NCBI GenBank assembly: GCA_902801475.1
Contig: CADCIO010000042.1
Span: 1 to 44,473 of the forward strand
Length of the DNA stretch: 44,473 nt
Direction of reading: 5' to 3'
From: an uncultured Bacteroidales bacterium
GTDB taxonomy: Bacteria; Bacteroidota; Bacteroidia; Bacteroidales; Bacteroidaceae
Shown here piece after piece: positions 26,683 through 34,478 of this stretch. Within the stretch, counting starts at the first letter, position 1. Each line of letters begins with the position of its first letter. A program made the translations under genes and the position numbers. Below the pieces are notes generated by a model. It was given only the letters and a program-made list of their open reading frames with translations. It made no database searches and was not told where the DNA came from.

Positions 26683-27933
26683 TCATTCTTCTTCCACCAA
26701 AACTTTCAGTTTCCTGACAAAGACATCCCAGAAAGATGACTTCATGGGCTGTTCGTCTTCTACATCTTCCCCCTCATCACTCTCTTGGAGATTCTCTTCC
26801 GCCATATCTTCTGTGGGCTCATCCACCACAGGAACGACCTCTGGTTCCTCCTTGACGGCAGGTTCCTCATGATGATCCGCATAATACTTCTCGCACAACA
26901 ATTGCAGTCGCCTCTTCTCATCCGACTCATCATCACCCTTTCCGTTCAAATACTCCATCTGGTCAAATCCAGTCGCCACAATCGCCACCTTGATTTCATC
27001 CTCCAGCGTGTCGTCCTGATAATGTCCCCACAGCACATCGATATTCTCGTCAAAGTCCTCCATGAACTCATTGATTTCACGCAGTTCCGCCATCTTGGCA
27101 GGATTCTTCTGACCGCTATACACGATATACAGCAAACGTTTAGTGCGCTGCTTGTCCATATTGGCGATGAGCGGAGAATTGACAGCCTCCGACATTGCCT
27201 TCAAAATACGCTTCTCCCCACTCGCCTTGGCAATGGAAACCACTGCCGCGCCACCATTCTTCATCACCGTGTTCACATCGTTAAAATCTCGGTTCACCTT
27301 ACCCCTCACCGTGATGATCTCGGCAATCGTCTTCGTTGCGATGGTCAGCACCTCATCCGCCTTCTTCATTCCCTCTTCCCAATCCATCTGCACAAAACGT
27401 TCATCCTCCAGCAATTTCTCATTGTTAATCACGATGAGCGAATCCACGCTCTTGCGCATCTCCTCCAGCCCTCTCAATGCACAATTGATGCGTTTCTTGC
27501 CCTCCATTCTGAAAGGCAACGTCACCACACCCACTGTCAAGATGCCCATGTCCTTTGCAGCACGAGCAATCAGAGGTGCCGCACCCGTACCTGTACCACC
27601 GCCCAGGCCAGCCGTGATGAACACCATTTTCGTGTCACCCTCCAGCATCGCCTTGACACTCTCCATGCTCTCCTCCGCCTTCTTCCGGCCAATCACTGGA
27701 TCACCTCCGGCACCCAATCCGTCACCCAACTGAATCTTGTTAGGCACTTGATTAGGCACCAACGCCTGCGCGTCCGTGTTAATCACCACGAAGGAAACGT
27801 TCGTCACGCCCTTCTCCCACATGTGTTGCACTGCATTTCCGCCACCGCCTCCTACACCGATGACCTTGATAATTCTTTCCGACTTGTCCTCAATGGGAAA
27901 GTTGAAAGGAGGCAATTCGTCCTCTCTTTTCAT
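26683..27933 (-). CDS. ftsZ: FtsZ-family GTPase, divergent and isolated from ftsA
   Basis: All tubulin/FtsZ nucleotide motifs are present in the 416-residue protein: VIGVGGGGGNAV, NTDAQAL, the signature GGGTGTGAAP, TLPFRMEG, INNEKLL and the T7 loop DFNDVNTV with both catalytic aspartates. It should bind GTP and form filaments. It is unlike the usual Bacteroidales FtsZ in several stretches (for example WEKGVTNVSF and EKRILKAMSEAVNSPLIANMD) and is not beside ftsA or other division genes. The C-terminus is an acidic linker (about 335-395) ending in a possible amphipathic helix (SSFWDVFVRKLKVLVEEE) instead of a recognisable FtsA-binding peptide. It may be a second FtsZ; if it is the only one, the division cluster has been split. 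The promoter lies at 28020-28051. Confidence 0.88.
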   Translation of the reverse strand: MKREDELPPFNFPIEDKSERIIKVIGVGGGGGNAVQHMWEKGVTNVSFVVINTDAQALVPNQVPNKIQLGDGLGAGGDPVIGRKKAEESMESVKAMLEGDTKMVFITAGLGGGTGTGAAPLIARAAKDMGILTVGVVTLPFRMEGKKRINCALRGLEEMRKSVDSLIVINNEKLLEDERFVQMDWEEGMKKADEVLTIATKTIAEIITVRGKVNRDFNDVNTVMKNGGAAVVSIAKASGEKRILKAMSEAVNSPLIANMDKQRTKRLLYIVYSGQKNPAKMAELREINEFMEDFDENIDVLWGHYQDDTLEDEIKVAIVATGFDQMEYLNGKGDDESDEKRRLQLLCEKYYADHHEEPAVKEEPEVVPVVDEPTEDMAEENLQESDEGEDVEDEQPMKSSFWDVFVRKLKVLVEEE

Positions 27934-28019
27934 TCAATTTTCAGATTTTAATAAGTTATACAATCTTTTTAACCAACCCTCACCGGCTGGCATCTCACTT
28001 TATCATATATTCTCGGATG

Positions 28020-28051
28020 CAAAATTACAAAGAGAGAAAGATATATCCAAA
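28020..28051 (-). promoter_or_regulatory. Promoter of the ftsZ-like gene
   Basis: Minus strand: TAATTTTG (28027-28020) and TTTG (28051-28048) with a 20-bp spacer. This gives ftsZ its own transcription start and a leader of about 80 nt. Confidence 0.65.
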
Positions 28052-28142
28052 TATCTCTCCATCTTTTTTTGACAAAACAAAAAAATTCTTCAGTCATGTT
28101 CTCATTTTTACATCCGTAAAGATTGTTCCGCAAATTCTAAGC

Positions 28143-29075
28143 CTACAAAGATTTCACAAATTGTGTTTCACCATCAAGCAGATAGAAAGAGAACAAATGT
28201 TCATTCAATGCCTCGATTTTGCTATACACAGGCTCAGTCAGGCGATTGCCATCCTTGTCCATCAAGCCGCATCGGTTATTATAGGCAAAGGTGTAATACA
28301 CATAATAGTCCATCCTCATCTCCACATCCTGCAATCTCCATCTGCCTTCAGCATCTTTCTCCTTCAATTGCACATTACATTTCAGAGGCTCCACCTTTAC
28401 AATGAGGTCATCCTGAATGATTTCGCCGTTATTACTCAGCAGCAACTTCGAATTGGAGGTCGTGGCAAAGATTCCAGATTCCGTCAAATCAACTTTCTCG
28501 TATTGGGGCTTTACTACCCATTCCCCTTTTCTGTTAATGACGCCCATCTGACCGTTACCGTTGGCCATCACGCATCGTCCATCCTTAAAGACAATGTCCG
28601 GACGGTCATTCGTTCTGTGTACGAATTGATATGGAATGACCAAAGCTCCCTTCATGTTGATAAAGCCAATCTTTCCATCTTTCTCCACTGCGGCAAGACC
28701 CTCAGAGAAGAAACATGCATGCGTATAAGTAGCCGGCACCAGCACCTTATCTGTGTTCAGACTGTAGAATCCGCGTTTCCCATCCTTCTTAAAGATGCCT
28801 ATTGAATCCATACCATGTTTCCATGTTTCATCCACTTTCATCCCATCCACCTTTTCCTTTTCTTGCATGACATCATTTATTGCTCTTTCTACATTTGCAT
28901 AACGAACCGTATTGTTTACTTCATGTCGTTCATCACACCCCCCAATAAGGTTTGCGATAAAAAAGGCCATGCACAATCCAGCCACAAATGAACACACCGT
29001 GTATAACTTCATGTTCTTCCCTGTTGACTTCTGAGCGTCAACCTTCTCTTCTTTTTCCTTCTTTTCCATAATCAT
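28143..29075 (-). CDS. Membrane-anchored WG-repeat protein
   Basis: A basic, Lys/Glu-rich N-terminus (about 22 residues) precedes one membrane helix (LYTVCSFVAGLCMAFFIANLIGG). The outside part carries WG-type repeats (for example KDGKRGFYSLNTDK, KDGKIGFINMKGALVIPYQF, GNGQMGVINRKGEWVVKPQYE, NNRCGLMDKDGNRL). WG repeats form propeller-like or solenoid surfaces of unknown ligand. The start is ATG 29075 or ATG 29069; the frame continues to a TTG at 29081, but that would overlap the preceding stop. It follows the zinc-ribbon gene by 2 bp and appears to be the last gene of a three-gene unit transcribed from about 30.25 kb. Confidence 0.78.
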   Translation of the reverse strand: MIMEKKEKEEKVDAQKSTGKNMKLYTVCSFVAGLCMAFFIANLIGGCDERHEVNNTVRYANVERAINDVMQEKEKVDGMKVDETWKHGMDSIGIFKKDGKRGFYSLNTDKVLVPATYTHACFFSEGLAAVEKDGKIGFINMKGALVIPYQFVHRTNDRPDIVFKDGRCVMANGNGQMGVINRKGEWVVKPQYEKVDLTESGIFATTSNSKLLLSNNGEIIQDDLIVKVEPLKCNVQLKEKDAEGRWRLQDVEMRMDYYVYYTFAYNNRCGLMDKDGNRLTEPVYSKIEALNEHLFSFYLLDGETQFVKSL

Positions 29076-29077
29076 TA

Positions 29078-29827
29078 TCAAATTATTAGTTCAAAAACTT
29101 CCGTATCATCGACTTCCATTCTCTTCCTGATGCCATCATAATAGATTTTGTCAAATCCCTCCAAGTTCTCAAAGCATTCCGACTCAAAAAAATCTTCACA
29201 CAACATTCCGATTTCTCGAAGTAATTCTGGTATGAGCAAGGGATGCAAATTATCTGGTTTATTCTTGGATCCAATAAAATCCCAAATGACATTGCTGATA
29301 TAGCCCCACTCTTCTTCTGAGAATTCAGCCACACAGTCACGATAGTAGTAATCATTATATGCCTGAATAAGACGTAGGCGAATCATGTCTATATCTTTCT
29401 CATCTACCTTTTGAATTGGATTGCGATTTTCTCTTTCATCCATGAGCTGAGTATAAGCTTCTTTCCACTCTGGATATGAAAGTTCACCTTGCTCTAAAGA
29501 TGGTTTTTTCCCATGTTCGGATTTTTGTTTGTATTGCAAATAATACTTACCACAATGATGACATTTCTGAACAGGAGACACTTCTGGTAACATAGGTGCT
29601 CGCATCCTTAGGTCGGACCAGTAACGTGCTCCGATAGTGTTCCCAGACATCAAACTCAGCAATTCTTTCTTTTCGCCGCAATACGGGCAATAAACGATAC
29701 GTGCATAACCTGGCTGCATAATTGTTATGTTGTTTAGACTATTAATAGATTCTTTTAACCAAATTCTTTTTCCATGAATCAAAGACACTGGAACGATTGG
29801 CGAATACATGCTATATCTTTTTCTCAT
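29078..29827 (-). CDS. Hypothetical protein with zinc-ribbon motif
   Basis: The 249-residue protein has two CxxC pairs, CPYCG (C47, C50) and CHHCG (C89, C92), that should bind one zinc ion as a ribbon around an insertion of about 38 residues. The rest (about 110-249) is mostly helical and acidic with no domain I recognise. The first ATG (29827) overlaps the previous gene by 17 bp. A second in-frame ATG at 29809 would leave a 1-bp gap and is also possible. It is co-directional and tightly spaced with the unknown 139-aa gene and the WG-repeat gene, so the three probably act together. Confidence 0.68.
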   Translation of the reverse strand: MRKRYSMYSPIVPVSLIHGKRIWLKESINSLNNITIMQPGYARIVYCPYCGEKKELLSLMSGNTIGARYWSDLRMRAPMLPEVSPVQKCHHCGKYYLQYKQKSEHGKKPSLEQGELSYPEWKEAYTQLMDERENRNPIQKVDEKDIDMIRLRLIQAYNDYYYRDCVAEFSEEEWGYISNVIWDFIGSKNKPDNLHPLLIPELLREIGMLCEDFFESECFENLEGFDKIYYDGIRKRMEVDDTEVFELII

Positions 29828-30230
29828 GTGCGATTCCCCATTTTACATCTTGTTTGGTTGTTCCTTTCTTGAAATAAGAAATGATTTTTACTTGATCGTC
29901 AGGAGAAGCTTCTTTATAGCGTTTCTTCAATTCTATACGTGCCCATTTCACATTGTTTCCACCTTTCTCTATCAGCATTGCGCCAAGTTCATCAATGGTG
30001 CTTTTGGATATCATTTGTTCATGCTGCTCTATTTGCTCTTTGAAAAGTAGTCTGAAAACTTCTTTCCTAACTTCATCTTGTTTGGTTAACCAACGGCAAG
30101 ACATTAAATGAACGAGTTCTTCATGAGACAATGATGATAAACGGGAGATACAGGCTTTAATGGCCTGTTCCTCCCATTTCCCATAAAATGCTTTCTTGCA
30201 TTCATTAATGATGTATGCGTAATTGTTCAT
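29811..30230 (-). CDS. Hypothetical helical protein, first gene of a three-gene unit
   Basis: The 139-residue product looks all-helical (MNNYAYIINECKKAFYGKWEEQAI and later stretches) with a basic C-terminus. No known domain is recognised. It has its own promoter (30257-30288), preceded by the palindrome CACAAGGCTTGTG, which also stands before the large kinase operon. The next gene overlaps its end by 17 bp. This context ties the gene to the accessory island rather than to the core genes on the left. Confidence 0.65.
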   Translation of the reverse strand: MNNYAYIINECKKAFYGKWEEQAIKACISRLSSLSHEELVHLMSCRWLTKQDEVRKEVFRLLFKEQIEQHEQMISKSTIDELGAMLIEKGGNNVKWARIELKKRYKEASPDDQVKIISYFKKGTTKQDVKWGIAHEKKI

Positions 30231-30256
30231 TGTGAGTAATTTTGAAAATCTGAGTG

Positions 30257-30288
30257 CAAAGATACCCTCACTTTTCTACTCACCCAAA
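30257..30288 (-). promoter_or_regulatory. Promoter of the three-gene unit 30230-28143
   Basis: Minus strand: TATCTTTG (30264-30257) and TTTG (30288-30285) with a 20-bp spacer. The start point would be near 30250. Confidence 0.68.
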
Positions 30289-30299
30289 CAATTTCGTTC

Positions 30300-30316
30300 C
30301 ACAAGGCTTGTGAAAA
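30300..30316. promoter_or_regulatory. Palindromic site CACAAGGCTTGTG, copy 1 (candidate operator)
   Basis: CACAAGGCTTGTGAAAA occurs here, 11 bp upstream of the -33 box of the three-gene unit. The same 17 bases occur in reverse complement at 44046-44062, before the large operon's promoter. The core is a 13-bp palindrome with a single central base, which suits a dimeric regulator better than an RNA hairpin. Confidence 0.5.
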
Positions 30317-30323
30317 TGTGATT

Positions 30324-31586
30324 TTATTCCCAAATCACCAAGTCACGAGGAAGAGTTATTCTCTTTTGTTCTCCACTCTTACCTGTAATATAATATTGAT
30401 CTGCCAGCGATGCATCAACCTCAGCAAGGAATACAGCTCTAATTCTGGAACATTTTTCATTGATGGAATTCAAAAGAGGATTGGTGACATCCTCTATACT
30501 CTGCAAAGAACGACTGTTCAATCCAAGAGGACGCAAATCGTTGTAAATGTCTATTATCTCTTGCCGATAATCGGGCAGGTGCTTAAAAGCGATGCCCTCA
30601 GGATGCTTCAAGTACAGAAGATAAACAGCCTTCACCAAAGGTTCCATCTTGATTTCCTTATTATCATAGTCAGAAAGGATAATGGAATAATCCTTTGTAA
30701 TGGTCAATCTGCTTAGTTTCACCTGATTCTTTAGTTTATCATCATGGAATCCTAAACGCCAAAGGGTCTTTTCACATGTTTTGCCTTCATAGTATTTATC
30801 CAACACATCTTTGAAGATGTCATTGGGAGAGACCAAATCGAACAATGTCATGCACGATTTCACCTTCAGCACATCAGGGAAACCTAATATGTCATCTGCT
30901 GAAGGATTGCCACATTCGAGCAATGCCTTGGTGATTTCTCTAAGCCTTTGTCCTAACACAGAATGTTCCAAATAAGCTTTCGCTTCATCTTTACCACTGA
31001 TGCCATAGAACTCAGAGTTGTAACTATGCCCAAGTCCTTTGATTTGAGGGAACACATACCATATCCAATGACTCTGTTTCTTTCCTGCTTGGATTTCTTT
31101 TAATGCATCATTATATGAGCACCATCCAGAATCCTGTGCCTGTAAGAATCGTTCCAAATCATAGTTTACATCATTGCCACTTAATGCATCCACAAAACTT
31201 TTAGGAAGACATACATTCTTCATCCCTAAAGCCTCTTGAAAAAAATGCGCCATTTCATCATCGTGATAACCAGCAATACCACACCCCACACGAGTCACCC
31301 AGAAGAACAGTTCTGTGTGTTCTTTGGCAAAGGCGATGAATCTGTCAACAGCTGCTTTCACCTCAGAATCTTTGCGAACATTCTTGCCAAAGTCAACAGG
31401 GATAGCATAACTCTGCCCCTGCAAACCTTCTGCCTGTCCCCATACTGCGCCAAACTTCTTGCGTGCTGTTCCTGAAGCCCCACCTGTATGATAACCCAGC
31501 GCATTGCTTCCAAACACAAACACCTGTCCTGGCTGAAGTCTGTCTATATAGTCAGGGGTGAAACCCATACATTTTCTCTCTTCCAT
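30324..31586 (-). CDS. Macro-like domain fused to DUF1810 and a C-terminal Bacteroidetes domain
   Basis: The 420-residue protein has three parts. Residues 21-130 look like a compact macro-type ADP-ribose-binding domain: VFVFGSN, GGASGTARKKFGA, GQSYAIPV and RVGCGIAGY fall where macrodomains have their NAAN, glycine-rich, PxY and GxxGY segments. Residues 143-281 match DUF1810 (LERFLQAQ, HWIWYVFPQIKGLG, FYGISGKDEAKAYL). Residues 291-420 form a domain seen at the ends of other Bacteroidetes proteins (MEPLVKAVYLLYLKHPEGI). If the first part binds ADP-ribose, it could remove or sense marks made by the DarT-like protein encoded two genes upstream. This is inference; the family could also be the related FGSN-type phage/bacterial group of unknown function. 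It is the last gene of the large operon. Confidence 0.7.
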   Translation of the reverse strand: MEERKCMGFTPDYIDRLQPGQVFVFGSNALGYHTGGASGTARKKFGAVWGQAEGLQGQSYAIPVDFGKNVRKDSEVKAAVDRFIAFAKEHTELFFWVTRVGCGIAGYHDDEMAHFFQEALGMKNVCLPKSFVDALSGNDVNYDLERFLQAQDSGWCSYNDALKEIQAGKKQSHWIWYVFPQIKGLGHSYNSEFYGISGKDEAKAYLEHSVLGQRLREITKALLECGNPSADDILGFPDVLKVKSCMTLFDLVSPNDIFKDVLDKYYEGKTCEKTLWRLGFHDDKLKNQVKLSRLTITKDYSIILSDYDNKEIKMEPLVKAVYLLYLKHPEGIAFKHLPDYRQEIIDIYNDLRPLGLNSRSLQSIEDVTNPLLNSINEKCSRIRAVFLAEVDASLADQYYITGKSGEQKRITLPRDLVIWE

Positions 31587-31590
31587 ACGC

Positions 31591-32373
31591 TTACATCATT
31601 GCTATTGAATAATCATCGTGTCCAATGAGACCATTCTTCCAACATTTGTGCAGATGCTTCTTAAAGTTCCCAACATTCCAGCAATTCAACAGTTTTTCTA
31701 TAACATCTTTCTCAAAGTCCACCTTTTTCATCCCTAAAGCAGCCCTGATGAAATTGCTATCTTTTGTCTGAGCATCAATAGCCTCTTGCAGCTCATCTTC
31801 ATATTGCTCTCTATGAGCCACCTCATACATCATTAATATGTAGTGAGCAAGAGCATCACTGGCCACAAAGACAATACTATCTTTCTGAATCTCGAATTGA
31901 CCAGCCTTAAAACCAACCTCTTTCAATGGATCTTTGCAATTAACCAAATAAGGAGGATTGTTGAAATCTACCAGTCGCCCAAAACTATTCTGCAATTTGT
32001 CAGATGCTCTATCATAACAGAATGCCACACTGTCGCCATAACTCATCCAGTGCCCATCTTCCCAAACAGCAACAATCGTAGCAAACGAGCCTTCATCATA
32101 AAACTTGTTCAAGAGCATTCCACCTTCAACTTTTGCCAGTTCTTCGCAGTCGTTATAGAACGGTTCCCAAATACCATCTATCCATTTATCAAAAGTCTGA
32201 TAATCAGTAATTGGCTCATCAGGCAAATGTTCCACCAAATACTTAGACCATAAATCTGCAAACAAACCTCCACCACCAGCACCATCCGAAACGGCAATCC
32301 ATTTCTGAGTAGCCTTGACCGCATCTTCATTCACGATGCCTTCTTCAAATTTATGTATAGATAATGTAATCAT
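31591..32373 (-). CDS. PP2C-family protein phosphatase
   Basis: The 260-residue protein carries the metal-binding and core motifs of PP2C: NEDAV (E16, D17), AVSDGAGGG (D30, G31), GSFATIVA, YGDSVAF, ASDAL and the final DDYSIAM. It should remove phosphate from Ser/Thr in the cytoplasm with Mn/Mg. Its start overlaps the stop of the DarT-vWA gene by 4 bp (ATGA) and the macro-like gene begins 4 bp after it. In Ter-type stress systems a PP2C, a vWA protein and a kinase form a triad; the same three activities are present here with two kinases. It probably reverses phosphorylation by one of those kinases. Confidence 0.88.
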   Translation of the reverse strand: MITLSIHKFEEGIVNEDAVKATQKWIAVSDGAGGGGLFADLWSKYLVEHLPDEPITDYQTFDKWIDGIWEPFYNDCEELAKVEGGMLLNKFYDEGSFATIVAVWEDGHWMSYGDSVAFCYDRASDKLQNSFGRLVDFNNPPYLVNCKDPLKEVGFKAGQFEIQKDSIVFVASDALAHYILMMYEVAHREQYEDELQEAIDAQTKDSNFIRAALGMKKVDFEKDVIEKLLNCWNVGNFKKHLHKCWKNGLIGHDDYSIAMM

Positions 32374-33818
32374 TGATTTTGACTGATATTAGTGGGCGTT
32401 CCAATGTCCATCAGCTTAATGAGCGTTGTGGCATCGGCATTCACGCCCATTGCTACGTGACGTCCTGTTCTCGTATCATTTAGACAACGAGCAATATCCG
32501 GATTATAACGCTCTGGCAACAAACTCGACATATCGAATAGTGCTTCTGCATAGCCATTACCTCCAAGTTCACTCTTATTGATAGGACAAGCCACAGAGTC
32601 TGCATGAAGGTTCGCCGTGAAGTGTATATTGAAAAGAATCACGTTTCCATCGTTCGTAAACATCGCTTTCAATTCATTGGCTTTTTGTACCACTTCATCC
32701 CTTGTGGCATGATTGAATTCGCCGTCAGTAATGTGGATGACAGTTGGAGGGTAACAATCCTTATCATGGTGTTCTTTCATCCATTCATCCAATAAATGCT
32801 TCGCATAATCATACGCTTCATGGTAATGCGTCCAGCTTCCATCACACCTCGCACTTACCCATTGTACCTGTTCCACCTCTTTGACCTGCACACCCTTTCG
32901 AGTCCTTGTCTCCTTTCTTGTGGTAATCTTTGTAAATGGATGGTTCTTCAATTCTTCTGGCGAAACAAAGTCACGTCCTTCCAATTCTCCCTGCCATCCA
33001 CTATATGCTTTCACGCCATATCCCACAACAGCGATGTCGTAATAATGTCTGGTATCACCCATCTTGACACATCGCCACACCAATTCGTTAATCTGATTGT
33101 TCACGATTCTTGCGGCAGCTTCAGCCATCGTCATTTCCTCACCATAGAGAGAGGTCATCTTTTTCATGCTCACCGAATGATCAACTAAGAAGATAAATGC
33201 CGTAGGCGTATTCCTCGTTATCTGTGCGGTATATGGATTCTTAATTTGCAATTCCCTGGGCTTTGACGGAATAGGTATACCAAAGTTGCCAATGTTCTTG
33301 ATATATTCCAATGGGATAAAATTCTTCACCAACACTTCTGCCTGAAAGAACATTTGTTCCTCCTCTGGCAAATCAAAATGCTTACGGGCTTTTACCGATT
33401 GAAAATGAATCTTCTTGAAATCATCCAAAGTTCCACCCACATTCATTCCATTCTTGGCTGCATTCCTATCTGCATACATGGTGTCCTCACCATATATCAC
33501 ATCCAAATCAATCTCCAACACCACAGGATTAGAGATACGTCCGTCCCCCATCGCAACATACATCATAGGATGCTCTCTAGTAAAACTCACACGAACATAC
33601 TTCTGCAAGCCATATCTTTTATCTATTTGATGTGACGCATCACTACCACCAGGTCTTGCCACAGCAAAACACTTCTCCACACAATCACCCCATGAATACA
33701 AACCACCATTCTTGATGATGGAGTCCAAATTCTCTCTATCCGTAAAATGATACAACTTTGTGATTCTGTACTGGTCAAGCACGGCTTTGAACTCCTGCCA
33801 ATTACTCTTCTTTTCCAT
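32370..33818 (-). CDS. DarT-like ADP-ribosyltransferase fused to a vWA domain
   Basis: Residues 18-180 match the DarT (DUF4433) fold: LYHFTDRENLDSIIKNGGL with H24, the segment YVRVSFTREHPMMYVA (78-90), and the catalytic glutamate E161 in FFQAEVLVKNFIP. DarT proteins use NAD to ADP-ribosylate thymidine in single-stranded DNA and act as toxins held by a macrodomain antitoxin. Residues 205-480 form a von Willebrand A domain with an intact MIDAS: DHSVS (D213, S215, S217), the Thr in GSWTHYHEA and TDGE. The vWA part is close to TerY-type proteins. The linkage of both in one chain is unusual. Target (DNA, RNA or protein) is unknown. The gene ends in a 4-bp overlap with PP2C, and a macro-like protein follows. 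Confidence 0.8.
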   Translation of the reverse strand: MEKKSNWQEFKAVLDQYRITKLYHFTDRENLDSIIKNGGLYSWGDCVEKCFAVARPGGSDASHQIDKRYGLQKYVRVSFTREHPMMYVAMGDGRISNPVVLEIDLDVIYGEDTMYADRNAAKNGMNVGGTLDDFKKIHFQSVKARKHFDLPEEEQMFFQAEVLVKNFIPLEYIKNIGNFGIPIPSKPRELQIKNPYTAQITRNTPTAFIFLVDHSVSMKKMTSLYGEEMTMAEAAARIVNNQINELVWRCVKMGDTRHYYDIAVVGYGVKAYSGWQGELEGRDFVSPEELKNHPFTKITTRKETRTRKGVQVKEVEQVQWVSARCDGSWTHYHEAYDYAKHLLDEWMKEHHDKDCYPPTVIHITDGEFNHATRDEVVQKANELKAMFTNDGNVILFNIHFTANLHADSVACPINKSELGGNGYAEALFDMSSLLPERYNPDIARCLNDTRTGRHVAMGVNADATTLIKLMDIGTPTNISQNQ

Positions 33819-33830
33819 AATAACGTCTCT

Positions 33831-34478
33831 TTATTCTTTAAACAAATCCAATTGCAAATTATTGTCTTCCTTCTTGTTTTTTTTACGCTTCGATTTGCCT
33901 ACCGGTTTCTTGTCATTCACTATTTCTTCTCCGTATGGATAGACACCCTCCACGTAAGCTTTGATAAGTGATGCATGAGATAGGGGTTTCTTTGCATTCT
34001 CCACATCAGCATTCGTATCATAATCCAGTAGCACAATCGTCTTCGTCTTGCTTGCCTCACGCAATCTGTCAATGATGAATGCCACTTTGTTTTCCAGTAC
34101 CCACTTATAGGTTGGTATATAAATCAATTTCCTTGCCTCTATATATCCCAACAGCTCTGTCCCATGTACACCTTTTCGATGTCCCAAAGGTTTTCCAAAA
34201 CGACGAACCGTCCGTTTTATATTCTTCATTGTGTCGTTCTGGAACATTTGCACATCCACATCACAACCTTCAAACACTTTCAATCCCTGCCAGATAGCTT
34301 CCACACAAGTAGCTGTATAACCTTCACTAAAAGGCACGGGAATACCACCATGCGGATAGAATGGACTCAGTTTCACCAATCCATCCTTTGCCCCACTCGT
34401 CACGTCTGCCAATATCGCATCTGGATATTGCTTTAGAATAGTTTCTGGCTTCTTACGTTTTGATTCAATGATAATCAT
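33831..34478 (-). CDS. DUF6939-like protein
   Basis: The 215-residue protein begins MIIIESKRKKPETILKQYP and contains LSPFYPHGGIPVPFS, VEAIWQGLKVFE, RTVRRFGKPLGHRKG and IPTYKWVLENK, a set that I recall as DUF6939, a family of unknown function in bacterial accessory loci. The end is very basic and then acidic (KSKRKKNKKEDN). Its first codons lie in a 31-bp sequence that is repeated exactly after the kinase-Sel1 gene (35950-35980), so part of the gene's 5' end was copied or left there. It overlaps the AlbA_2 stop by 4 bp and is followed by the DarT-vWA gene after 12 bp. No catalytic motif is obvious. Confidence 0.7.
   Translation of the reverse strand: MIIIESKRKKPETILKQYPDAILADVTSGAKDGLVKLSPFYPHGGIPVPFSEGYTATCVEAIWQGLKVFEGCDVDVQMFQNDTMKNIKRTVRRFGKPLGHRKGVHGTELLGYIEARKLIYIPTYKWVLENKVAFIIDRLREASKTKTIVLLDYDTNADVENAKKPLSHASLIKAYVEGVYPYGEEIVNDKKPVGKSKRKKNKKEDNNLQLDLFKE
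34442..34472. repeat. 31-bp direct repeat, copy A (in 5' end of the DUF6939-like gene)
   Basis: An exact 31-bp match to 35950-35980 in the same orientation. Copy A covers codons 3-13 of the DUF6939-like gene. Together with copy B it brackets the AlbA_2 gene and its promoter. Confidence 0.85.

Noticed and set aside
30300..30316. Palindrome read as terminator of the macro-like/DUF1810 gene
   Set aside because: A single central base leaves a stem of only about five pairs once a loop is formed, and no T run follows; its recurrence before another promoter fits an operator better.
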